A stretch of DNA of 32,941 bases, from assembly GCA_043727195.1 (NCBI GenBank), contig JAYSYZ010000128.1, positions 1 through 32,941 on the forward strand, written 5' to 3'. This document shows positions 1 through 6,351 of the stretch, piece by piece. Each line of letters starts with the position of its first letter. Position 1 is the stretch's first letter. The notes beneath the pieces were generated by a model. That model did no database searches, was not told the origin of the DNA, and saw only the letters and a program-made list of their open reading frames with translations. This DNA is from JAUYQR01 sp043727195 (lineage in GTDB: Bacteria > Pseudomonadota > Alphaproteobacteria > Rhodobacterales > Rhodobacteraceae). Made by a program: the position numbers and the translations under genes.

Positions 1-417
1 GACATTGCGCCCGTTGATCACCTGCGGCATCAGTCCCTGCATCGCGACCATCGAGGCAAGCGTGCGTACCGTGAACGCGCCGCGCGAAAAGCCGAAGACG
101 TAGATTTCGTCGCCCGGCTCCCAGTTCCAGCACAGAAACCGGTAAAGCTTGCGCACATTCGACGGCACACCAAACCCCGTCGCACCATCAAGCGCCCGGA
201 TCAGACGGTTGGACGACGTGCCCACCCCCGGCATGTAGCGCGCGATCTGCATCAGGCCGGACGGCTTTTCCTGCTTGTCCAGCGCCTGATAAAGCCGCCA
301 GACATTCGATTCCCGCGACGAGAACGCGCTCCCGGTGCCATCGGCGAAGACCATGATCTTCTTGCCATTGTATCTTGACGGCGTGGCCCCGCCGGCAGGC
401 TCGAAATCTTGCTGCAC
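1..417 (-). CDS. DUF2235 / Tle1-like alpha/beta-hydrolase domain protein, N-terminal part (cut by window edge)
   Basis: The visible 139 codons begin with a GTG preceded by GGGAG at a normal distance. They contain the two signatures of the DUF2235 family: an early nucleophile-side motif MVFADGTGS (about residues 22-30) and the nucleophile elbow YVFGFSRGAF (GxSxG type, about residues 107-116). The segment between, including SNVWRLYQAL and SNVRKLYRFLCWNWEPGDE, also fits the family. Known members include type VI secretion phospholipase effectors (Tle1) and many uncharacterised cytoplasmic hydrolases. No secretion genes are visible here, so an effector role is not supported. The C-terminal part, with the expected catalytic Asp/His, lies outside the window. 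Family call sure; substrate unknown. Confidence 0.85.
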   Translation of the reverse strand, partial: MQQDFEPAGGATPSRYNGKKIMVFADGTGSAFSSRESNVWRLYQALDKQEKPSGLMQIARYMPGVGTSSNRLIRALDGATGFGVPSNVRKLYRFLCWNWEPGDEIYVFGFSRGAFTVRTLASMVAMQGLMPQVINGRNV

Positions 418-562
418 AATCGTCTCCCGAAATCAAAAGACCAGATTCAGCTGAATGAAATGAGCGGGGACGCAGCCCGCCAAATGCCAACAGGATGCCA
501 CGGAACGCGGCCCGCGCAAGAAAAACCTTGCTCGCGGCGCAATACCTGACCTCGGCGGGGGA

Positions 563-639
563 TGGTACCGATGCCCCGGCTCGAACGGGGGACCCCTAGA
601 TCCACAATCTAGTGCTCTAACCAACTGAGCTACATCGGC
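563..639 (-). tRNA. tRNA-His (anticodon GTG), CCA encoded
   Basis: The minus strand folds into a complete cloverleaf. The acceptor is GCCGATG/CATCGGT, the D arm contains AGCTCAGTTGGTTAGAGC, the anticodon stem is CTAGA/TCTAG with a seven-base loop TTGTGGA, and the T arm has GTTCGAGCC. The anticodon GTG lies at 605-603. The 3' ACCA is encoded in the DNA (566-563). The usual histidine identity element G-1 is absent: the base before G1 is T (A at 640 on the plus strand). The discriminator is A73 and the first pair is G1-U72. This is the known alphaproteobacterial tRNA-His type, read by a divergent HisRS. Confidence 0.95.
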
Positions 640-763
640 ACTCGACCCGCGATCTAGCCCCGCATCCCCGGGATTGCAAGCATCATCCGATCCGCTGCGG
701 TGAATGCGGCTTGCGCGCTGCGGCCCGAACCGATACCTCCCGGCCACGCAGCCGGAGGCCGCC

Positions 764-976
764 ATGGGCATCGACAAGGAAAGCGACATCGCCGCCAATA
801 TCCAGATCGGCCCGACCGACAAGGGCATGGTCCGCATCTACATCGAAGCCGAAGGCGGCGTTGACCTGCCGCTCGACTTCGATCCCGAAGAGGCCGACGA
901 AATCGCCGAGGAACTGCGCGCCGCCGCCGAAGCAGCCCGCGCGATGGCCAACGGCAAGCCGCCAAAACGGCGCTGA
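764..976 (+). CDS. DUF6324 family small protein
   Basis: A 70-residue acidic protein (MGIDKESDIAANIQIGPTD...) with a central VRIYIEAEGGVDLPLDF stretch, an acidic helix EEADEIAEELRAAAEAAR, and a basic tail KPPKRR. I recognise it as the DUF6324 family, which is conserved in Rhodobacteraceae and has no established function. The ATG at 764 was chosen because CGGAGG stands at the right distance. The upstream in-frame ATG would add 20 low-complexity residues without a ribosome-binding site. No membrane segment or signal peptide. It stands alone between tRNA-His (opposite strand) and mmcB (opposite strand). Confidence 0.8.
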   Translation: MGIDKESDIAANIQIGPTDKGMVRIYIEAEGGVDLPLDFDPEEADEIAEELRAAAEAARAMANGKPPKRR

Positions 977-1034
977 GGCAGGCCGCCGGATCCGTGGCTG
1001 CAGGCAGGCTTTGATCACCTGCAGCGGCGCGCGT

Positions 1035-1490
1035 TCACCACAGACCCAGCCCCGGGTCGCGCATCGCCTGCAGCCGCGCCGCCGCCACCCGGGCAAAGCA
1101 GCGCAACACCGCCTTGCGCCGCGCGCCTGACAGGGGCGTCTCCGGCCCCATCCGCAGGATCTCCGCATCATAGGCATCCGCCAGGATCAGGCCGCTGTCC
1201 GACGGCAAAAGATCGACCGGAAAGTCGGCATCCACCGCCCAGAAGAACCGGTCGCACCAGTCAAGATAGCCCTGCCACTTGCGGTCCGCCGCGAAATCCG
1301 CCCGAGCCGATTTGCATTCGACGACCCAGACCTCGCCCTTCGGCCCCAGCGCCATCACGTCGACACGCAGCCCCGGCACCGGCACCAGTTCTTCCAGACA
1401 GACAAAGTCATGCGACCGCAGGCCACGGCACACGCCGCGCTGCAGGCGCTGACCGGGAAGGGCAGGCAGAATGTCGGTCAACAGGTCCAT
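1035..1490 (-). CDS. mmcB: MmcB-family DNA repair protein
   Basis: A 151-residue protein of the MmcB family (PD-(D/E)XK-like nuclease fold). The nuclease-like core is visible: RVDVMALGPKGEVWVVECK, with the E-x-K of VVECKSAR, then a conserved KWQGYLDWCDRFFWAVDADFP block. In Caulobacter mmcB is a LexA-regulated gene implicated in tolerance of mitomycin C and UV damage. The SOS box at 1501-1515 lies only 10 nt upstream of the ATG at 1490. An alternative start at 1511 would fall inside the box, and the open frame running up to 1619 would cross it, so 1490 is preferred. No clear Shine-Dalgarno precedes it, so a very short leader or leaderless mRNA is possible. Confidence 0.88.
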   Translation of the reverse strand: MDLLTDILPALPGQRLQRGVCRGLRSHDFVCLEELVPVPGLRVDVMALGPKGEVWVVECKSARADFAADRKWQGYLDWCDRFFWAVDADFPVDLLPSDSGLILADAYDAEILRMGPETPLSGARRKAVLRCFARVAAARLQAMRDPGLGLW

Positions 1491-1500
1491 GCGTTTACAT

Positions 1501-1515
1501 GAACCAAACATGAAC
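1501..1515. promoter_or_regulatory. LexA (SOS) box, GAAC-N7-GAAC
   Basis: GAACCAAACATGAAC is an exact match to the alphaproteobacterial LexA operator, a direct repeat GAAC-N7-GAAC (GTTC-N7-GTTC on the mmcB strand). It sits immediately upstream of mmcB, a known SOS gene in Caulobacter, so LexA repression of mmcB is a safe inference. It is about 85 bp from the promoter at 1601-1629 that reads the other way, too far to repress that one directly. Confidence 0.9.
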
Positions 1516-1600
1516 GTCTGTCCAGCAGTCAGCGTTTGCCCGTGCCGACCTGCGGTCTGCGCAAGCACCCTCGGAATTTCCACTCTGCCCAGTTCCAGCC

Positions 1601-1629
1601 TTGCGCCGACCGCTGCCAAAGCCTATCTA
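1601..1629 (+). promoter_or_regulatory. sigma70-type promoter of the 6S RNA gene
   Basis: TTGCGC (1601-1606), a 17-bp spacer and TATCTA (1624-1629) form a good housekeeping promoter. The start site would fall at about 1635-1637, exactly where the 5' strand of the closing stem of the predicted 6S RNA begins. That coincidence supports both calls. Confidence 0.7.
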
Positions 1630-1635
1630 CATAAA

Positions 1636-1800
1636 TGGCGGGTTCTGCTCCTCTCGTGCGAGGCCTCTTTTCCAGTGGCCGATAAGCAACCGAACGGGGG
1701 CTGGCTCTGGCAGGATCCTGGTCCTGCTACCTGGCACCCACCTGAGACCTCTGGCTCTCGGGAAAACCCCGGCCTTCACGGCTGCTGCGGGCCCGCCACC
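1636..1800 (+). ncRNA. ssrS: probable 6S RNA (ssrS)
   Basis: This is a roughly 165-nt stretch with no credible ORF. Its ends form a perfect 7-bp closing stem (TGGCGGG 1636-1642 with CCCGCCA 1792-1798). A second stem pairs GAGGCCTC (1660-1667) with GAGACCTC (1743-1750) with one mismatch. Inside are an asymmetric bubble beginning TTTTCCAGTGGCCGATAAGC and an apical hairpin around GCAGGA/TCCTGC. The block ACCTGGCACCCACCT (1730-1744) resembles alphaproteobacterial 6S RNAs as I remember them. 6S RNA mimics an open promoter and sequesters sigma70 RNA polymerase in stationary phase. The promoter matches the 5' end. No U-rich terminator follows on this strand, so the 3' end is probably made by processing. 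Identification rests on fold, size and remembered motifs, not on an alignment. Confidence 0.72.
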
Positions 1801-1804
1801 TTCC

Positions 1805-1838
1805 CCGAAAACAAAAAGGCCCGCCGCAAGGCAGGCCT
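1805..1838 (-). terminator. intrinsic terminator for the leftward 49-codon gene
   Basis: On the minus strand AGGCC-T-GCC, loop TTGC, GGC-G-GGCCT forms a GC-rich hairpin (1838-1817) with one internal mismatch, followed directly by TTTTTGTTTTC. It lies 24 bp after the stop codon of the small gene at 1862-2011. It also separates that transcript from the convergent 6S RNA gene. Confidence 0.8.
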
Positions 1839-1861
1839 GTTCGACGATCGCTGGCAGACGG

Positions 1862-2011
1862 TCAGCGCCGGGTTCTGGCCTTGCGCGGCGCAGTCACCGC
1901 AACCCGGATCGGAATCATCCGTCCATGGCGCGGCGCGGTCAGACCATTTCGGATCGCAATCGCGACCGCAGCAGCCAGACCGGCAAACAGGGGGCGAATG
2001 ATTTTCAACAT
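1862..2011 (-). CDS. 49-residue small basic protein with one hydrophobic segment
   Basis: The predicted product starts MLKIIRPLFAGLAAAVAIAI and ends in an arginine-rich tail (APRKARTRR). Residues 8-20 are hydrophobic and short for a full membrane span, and the rest is strongly basic. The gene has GGGAG 6 nt before the ATG. A possible promoter lies upstream (TTGATT, 16 bp, TAGGTT), and a clear intrinsic terminator follows the stop. These expression signals are the reason to call it. It lies between Anbu and the 6S RNA gene. I do not recognise a family. It may be a small membrane-associated protein; a non-coding transcript is the alternative. Confidence 0.55.
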   Translation of the reverse strand: MLKIIRPLFAGLAAAVAIAIRNGLTAPRHGRMIPIRVAVTAPRKARTRR

Positions 2012-2079
2012 GGCGAACTCCCATTCTCTTGGTACAAACCTATGCCGCCTGACCGCGAAATCAATGACCTTTCGGCGGA

Positions 2080-2802
2080 TCACACCGTGATGCGCGAAAA
2101 TCCGTCGCGCAGCGCGTTTGACCACGCCTCGCTCATCTTGCGGAACGCGTCATCCCCCGCCTCGATCCGGCGTTTCTCGGTCACCCGGCAGGCGTCCTTG
2201 CCGATGGTCACCAGATCCAGCGGCATCCCCACCGACAAGTTGGACCGCAATGTCGAATCCATGCTCAGCAGCACCGCCTTCTGCCCGTCCGCCAGGCTGG
2301 TCGTCGGCGTCACCACCCGGTCAAGGATCGGCTTGCCGTATTTATGCTCGCCGATCTGCAGGAACGGCGCGTCTTCCGTCGCTTCGATGTGATTGCCTTC
2401 CGGATAGATCAGGAACATCCGCATCGCGCCGCGCTTGCGCTGCCCGGCGACGATCATGCTGGCCGTGGCCCCCTGCATCGCCCCCAGCTTTTCGTCCACC
2501 GCCAGGCGTACCTTGGCCAGCATGTCGCCAACGATATCCGCCACCTTCAGCAGCGTCGGCGCCAGCAGGATCGAGGTTTCCGGCGTCGCCTCAGGATCCT
2601 CGATCGCCTCGCGCAGGCGCGCGATCGTGGTCTGCGACACCGACAGGCTGCCCGCCGTCATGATCACGATCACCCGCTCGCCGGGGTCCTCGAACGTGAA
2701 CATCTTGCGGTAGGTGGAGATATTGTCGAGCCCGGCATTGGTGCGCGTGTCCGACAACAGCACCATGCCCTCATTCAACATAAGGCCCACGCAATAGGTC
2801 AT
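2080..2802 (-). CDS. Anbu-type proteasome-like peptidase
   Basis: A 240-residue Ntn-hydrolase of the bacterial proteasome-like Anbu family (COG3484), the expected size. The start MTYCVGLMLNEGMVLLSDTR gives, after removal of Met, a catalytic Thr1. Asp17 (in SDTRTN) and Lys32 (in TYRKMF) complete the proteasome-type active site. Structures of other Anbu proteins show open helical or ring-like assemblies, but a physiological substrate has not been settled. It is the last gene of a four-gene leftward operon, 27 nt after the transglutaminase gene. Gene order ATP-grasp, alpha-E, transglutaminase, Anbu is the conserved arrangement of this family. No partner unfoldase is seen in the window. Confidence 0.93.
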   Translation of the reverse strand: MTYCVGLMLNEGMVLLSDTRTNAGLDNISTYRKMFTFEDPGERVIVIMTAGSLSVSQTTIARLREAIEDPEATPETSILLAPTLLKVADIVGDMLAKVRLAVDEKLGAMQGATASMIVAGQRKRGAMRMFLIYPEGNHIEATEDAPFLQIGEHKYGKPILDRVVTPTTSLADGQKAVLLSMDSTLRSNLSVGMPLDLVTIGKDACRVTEKRRIEAGDDAFRKMSEAWSNALRDGFSRITV

Positions 2803-2829
2803 TCATCGTCCCCCAGCCCGGCGCGAACC

Positions 2830-3636
2830 CTATTGGTTCTGACTTATGATCGCAACGGTCACATCCATCTCTTCGCGCCCGCCGCCGCGCGCGATGCCCC
2901 GGATCGGCGCCGCATCCTGCGCATCAAAACCAGAGCCAAGCCGGATGTAGCGTTCGTCCGGGCAGCAGCGGTTGGCGGGGTCGAACCCCACCCAGCCCAG
3001 TCCTGTGACAAAAACCTCGGCCCAGGCATGGGCGGCCTCGTGCGCCGCCCCCGTCACATCGGCGAACAGATAGCCCGAAACATAGCGCCCCGGCATGTCC
3101 TTGGCCCGTGCCAGCGCGATCATCGCATGGGCGTGATCCTGGCAGACGCCTTCGCCCAGGGCCAGCGCCTCGGCCGCCGTCGTATGCGCGCTGGTCACGC
3201 CGGGGCGGTAGGAAATCGCATCCGCCACCGCGCCCATCAACGCATGTGCCAGCGCCAGCTGATCCGGCGCCGCGACCGACCGGGCCAGTTCCACCAGCGC
3301 CTTGTCCGCCCGCGTCGGCCCGGTCGCCCGCATGTAGCAGTCGGGATGCACCGTTTCGCGGTGGCCGCGCAGCACCCCGGTCAGATCCTGCGTCTCGACC
3401 GTGCCACGCACGCTGACCGTGACTTCGCTTACCGGCCCGGCCACCGTCCAGCCCTGCACCAGATCGCCCGCGCCGTCGCGGAACCCCGCGCCGCGTGCAC
3501 CGTCCGATACCGTCACCGCCCAGTCGATCACCCGCTGCCCCTGAAAGACCGACGGGGCCAGCCGGTGGCTTTGCACCACCGACCGCACCGGGGTGTCGTA
3601 GTGATAGCGTGTCACATGATCGACGGTCAGCCGCAT
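2830..3636 (-). CDS. transglutaminase-like cysteine peptidase family protein (Anbu operon)
   Basis: A 268-residue protein with an N-terminal bacterial transglutaminase beta domain (starts MRLTVDHVTRYHYDTPVRSV) and a catalytic transglutaminase-like core. The triad is visible as Cys165 in LGEGVCQDHAHAM, His203 in AAHAWAEVFV and Asp219 in VGFDPANRC. There is no signal peptide, so it acts in the cytoplasm. Its ATG overlaps the stop of the alpha-E gene (TGATG), indicating translational coupling. In the predicted amidoligase/proteasome-like systems such proteins are thought to cleave or transfer peptide amide bonds. That role is inference; the fold and active site are clear. Confidence 0.92.
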   Translation of the reverse strand: MRLTVDHVTRYHYDTPVRSVVQSHRLAPSVFQGQRVIDWAVTVSDGARGAGFRDGAGDLVQGWTVAGPVSEVTVSVRGTVETQDLTGVLRGHRETVHPDCYMRATGPTRADKALVELARSVAAPDQLALAHALMGAVADAISYRPGVTSAHTTAAEALALGEGVCQDHAHAMIALARAKDMPGRYVSGYLFADVTGAAHEAAHAWAEVFVTGLGWVGFDPANRCCPDERYIRLGSGFDAQDAAPIRGIARGGGREEMDVTVAIISQNQ

Positions 3637-4586
3637 CAGCGCATTTCCCCGCTCAGATAGGCGTCATGGATGGCATTGGCCAGCACTGCCGTATCTTCGA
3701 TGAATCGCGTCAGATACTCGTGCAGACCTTCGTCGAACACAGCTTCCACGGTCGTCGCCGCAATCCCCGCCATCAACTGATGCGCCCGCTGCTGCGCCTC
3801 GGTCTCGCGCCCATAGGATTTGGCCAGCCGGCCCAGATGGTTCGCCGTGCCCGCCACGCAGGTGGTCAGCGACCGGGGGCATTGCGGGTTCAGGATCAGG
3901 AAATCCGCGATCTTGCCCGCCGTCACCTCGCCGCCATAAGCCCAGTGAAACGCCCGGTGCGACCCCATCGCCCGCAACAGCGTGGTCCACTGATAGTTAT
4001 CAAGGCCCGAGCCGATGAAATCCACCCGCGGCAGCAACACGTAGTACTTCACATCCATCAGCCGCGCCGTGTTGTCGGCCCGCTCCAGATAATAGCCGAT
4101 GTTCAGAAAGTTATAGCCGTCGTTGCGCAGCAGGGTCGCGTCGATTGCGCCGCGCACCATCGCCGTGTGCCGCATCACCCATTCGGTCAGCCGGCTCAAC
4201 TGCAGTTCCGACCGGGGCCGCCGCTCCAGCGCCTTCAGTTCCTGGAACGCGGTATTCAGCGCATCCCAGACCTGCGTCGTCAGCGCGGTGCGCACGATCC
4301 GTGCGTTTTCCCGCGCCGAGGTGATGCAACTGGCCACCGAACTGCGATTGTCCCTGTCAAAGAACAAGTAGCTTTCGATGTTGCGTTGGACCGGATCGCC
4401 GTATTTCCTTGCAAAGCCCTCCGCCATGCCCGAGGCCTGCAGCAGGCTGTCCCACTCGCTGCGATAGCCGTGCGCCGAAGGGATCAGGCTGATCCTGCTG
4501 CCCACCTCCAAAAGCCGCGCCGAGGTATCGGCCCGCTCCATGTGGCGCGCGATCCAGTACAGATTGTCAGCAGTCCGGCTCAGCAT
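3636..4586 (-). CDS. alpha-E domain protein (Anbu operon)
   Basis: A 316-residue, mostly helical protein of the alpha-E family (COG2307). Family hallmarks are the start MLSRTADNLYWIARHMERAD and the internal repeat-like NIGYYLERADNTARLMDVKY. These are two copies of a 'YxxRxxERADxxAR' helix pattern that gives the family its name. The biochemical function is not established. It nearly always occurs beside a circularly permuted ATP-grasp enzyme and a transglutaminase-like protein, as here. It ends in a one-base overlap with the transglutaminase start. It is separated from the upstream ATP-grasp gene by about 200 bp holding a perfect inverted repeat. Confidence 0.92.
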   Translation of the reverse strand: MLSRTADNLYWIARHMERADTSARLLEVGSRISLIPSAHGYRSEWDSLLQASGMAEGFARKYGDPVQRNIESYLFFDRDNRSSVASCITSARENARIVRTALTTQVWDALNTAFQELKALERRPRSELQLSRLTEWVMRHTAMVRGAIDATLLRNDGYNFLNIGYYLERADNTARLMDVKYYVLLPRVDFIGSGLDNYQWTTLLRAMGSHRAFHWAYGGEVTAGKIADFLILNPQCPRSLTTCVAGTANHLGRLAKSYGRETEAQQRAHQLMAGIAATTVEAVFDEGLHEYLTRFIEDTAVLANAIHDAYLSGEMR

Positions 4587-4612
4587 GGGCTGCTCCGGCT
4601 GTCAAAGCGCGG

Positions 4613-4757
4613 CCCCCCCACCCCATCCCTCCCCCACGCGGGGGGAGGGGGGGTCACAACGAGCCATGGACCGACACCCCCCGCTGCCGACCCAGACAGA
4701 CGACCGGAGGCCGGGAACCTCCCTCCCTCCGCGTGGGGGAGGGATGGGGTGGGGGGG
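4613..4757. repeat. intergenic element bounded by a perfect 29-bp inverted repeat
   Basis: The arms 4613-4641 and 4729-4757 are perfect reverse complements over 29 bp (C7-A-C4-A-TCCC-T-C5-ACGCGG and its complement). An imperfect G/C-rich extension runs inward from each. The spacer is 87 bp with no ORF of note. It lies between the stop of the alpha-E gene's upstream neighbour (ATP-grasp) and the alpha-E start, inside an operon. It resembles the repetitive C/G-rich palindromic units found between genes in many Rhodobacteraceae. No transposase and no second copy are in this window. Transcribed RNA would form a very stable stem. Confidence 0.85.
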
Positions 4758-4785
4758 CACCCCGTTGCCCCGGCGAAAGCGCCGC

Positions 4786-6198
4786 TCATTCCGCCAGCAC
4801 CCAGGTATCCTTCACTCCGCCGCCCTGACTTGAGTTCACCACCAGCGACCCTTCTTTCAGCGCCACCCGTGTCAGCCCGCCCGGCACCAGTTCGATCCGT
4901 TCCCCCACCAGACAATACGGCCTGAGGTCGACATGCCGGGGTGCGATCCCCTCTTCCACGAACGTCGGCACCGATGACAGCGCAAGCGTCGGCTGCGCGA
5001 TGTAGTTTGCCGGATTGTCGATGATCTTGGCGCGGAACGCCTCGATCTGCGCGCGGTCGGATTTCGGCCCGACCAGCATCCCGTAACCACCCGATCCGTG
5101 CACTTCCTTGACCACCAGTTCGGGCAGCCTTTCCAGCACGTATTTCAACTCGTCCGCCTTGCCGCATTGCCAGGTCGGCACATTGTTCAGGATCGGCTCT
5201 TCGCCCAGATAGAACCTGATCATCTCGGGCACATGGCAATAGACCGCCTTGTCATCCGCCACCCCCGCCCCCGGCGCGCTGCAGATGCTGACCCCGCCCG
5301 AGCGATACACATCCATCAGCCCCGGAACACCCAGCATCGAATCCGGCCGAAAGCACAGGGGATCAATGTAGGCGTCATCGATCCGCCGGTAGATCACATC
5401 CACCCGGCGCGGCCCTTCGGTCGTGCGCATGAACACGTATGCGCCATCGACGAACAGATCCTGCCCTTCGACCAGTTCCACCCCCATCAGGTCGGCCAGA
5501 AAGGAGTGCTCGTAATAGGCACTGTTGAAATGCCCCGGCGTCAGGATCACCACCACCGGCTCCCCCTCGCACTTCGCCGGGGCCACGCTGGCGAGGGTCC
5601 GCCGCAGCTTTTCCGGATAGGTGTCCACCGGCTCGATCCGGTTCTCGCGGAACAGGTCGGGGAACATCCGCATCATGATCTCGCGGTTCTCCAGCATGTA
5701 ACTGACCCCGCTGGGCGTGCGGCAGTTGTCCTCCAGCACAAAGAATTCATCCGGCGCGGTGCGCACCAGATCGATCCCGACGACATGCGAATAGACACCT
5801 TTCGGCGGCACGATCCCCGCCGCCGCCTTTTCGTAAGCCTCGTTCAGGTAGACCAGCCGCGCCGGAATCCGACCTGCCCGCACAATCTCGCCCCGCCCGT
5901 AGACATCGACGAGGAACGCGTTCAATGCCCGCGCCCGCTGCTTGATGCCGCGTTCCAGCCGCGACCATTCCGCGCCGGAAAACACCCGGGGAAACATGTC
6001 GAACGGGATCAGCCGGTCCGGGTCGCCGCCCTCGCCATAGACCGCGAAGGTGATCCCGATCCGCCGGAACAACGCCTCCGCTTCGGCCTGCTTCAGGCTG
6101 CGCAGTTCCTGCGGCATCGCCCGGACCCAATCCTCCAGCCGCAGATAGGGCGGGCGCACGTCGGTGCCCTGAAACATCTCGTTGAATGTGCTGCTCAC
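4786..6198 (-). CDS. circularly permuted type 2 ATP-grasp protein (Anbu operon)
   Basis: A 470-residue protein of the COG2308 family. Recognisable blocks are FNEMFQG near the start, ITFAVYGEGGDPDRLIPFD, EDNCRTPSGVSYMLENR, VVILTPGHFNSAYYEH, and the C-terminal ATP-grasp region LVVKEVHGSGGYGMLVGP, followed by ALSSVPTF and HVDLRPYC. Members are predicted peptide-forming or amidoligase enzymes that use ATP to join a carboxylate to an amine. The start GTG at 6198 was chosen because it has GGGGA just upstream and gives the family's usual length. The open frame continues 18 codons further without support. It heads the four-gene Anbu operon; substrates are unknown. Confidence 0.92.
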   Translation of the reverse strand: MSSTFNEMFQGTDVRPPYLRLEDWVRAMPQELRSLKQAEAEALFRRIGITFAVYGEGGDPDRLIPFDMFPRVFSGAEWSRLERGIKQRARALNAFLVDVYGRGEIVRAGRIPARLVYLNEAYEKAAAGIVPPKGVYSHVVGIDLVRTAPDEFFVLEDNCRTPSGVSYMLENREIMMRMFPDLFRENRIEPVDTYPEKLRRTLASVAPAKCEGEPVVVILTPGHFNSAYYEHSFLADLMGVELVEGQDLFVDGAYVFMRTTEGPRRVDVIYRRIDDAYIDPLCFRPDSMLGVPGLMDVYRSGGVSICSAPGAGVADDKAVYCHVPEMIRFYLGEEPILNNVPTWQCGKADELKYVLERLPELVVKEVHGSGGYGMLVGPKSDRAQIEAFRAKIIDNPANYIAQPTLALSSVPTFVEEGIAPRHVDLRPYCLVGERIELVPGGLTRVALKEGSLVVNSSQGGGVKDTWVLAE

Positions 6199-6351
6199 CC
6201 CGGTCCCCGCTGCCTTCCGGCCAAGGCTAACGCTCTGACAGACGCGACGCAAAGCCCTGATTGCACGTTTCGCGGATATTGCAGACCCGCCTGCCTAAAA
6301 ATCAGGCGCCACCTGACGCGCGCCGCACCGAGGCCCGTCAGACCGCGCCCG

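Noticed and set aside
1471..2392. Plus-strand ORFs of 176 and 263 codons across the 6S RNA region
   Set aside because: No ribosome-binding site or motif; they cross the SOS box, a promoter, a structured RNA and a terminator.
4613..4757. Insertion sequence or transposon at the 29-bp inverted repeat
   Set aside because: The spacer is 87 bp without any transposase fragment, and no target-site duplication is evident at the ends.
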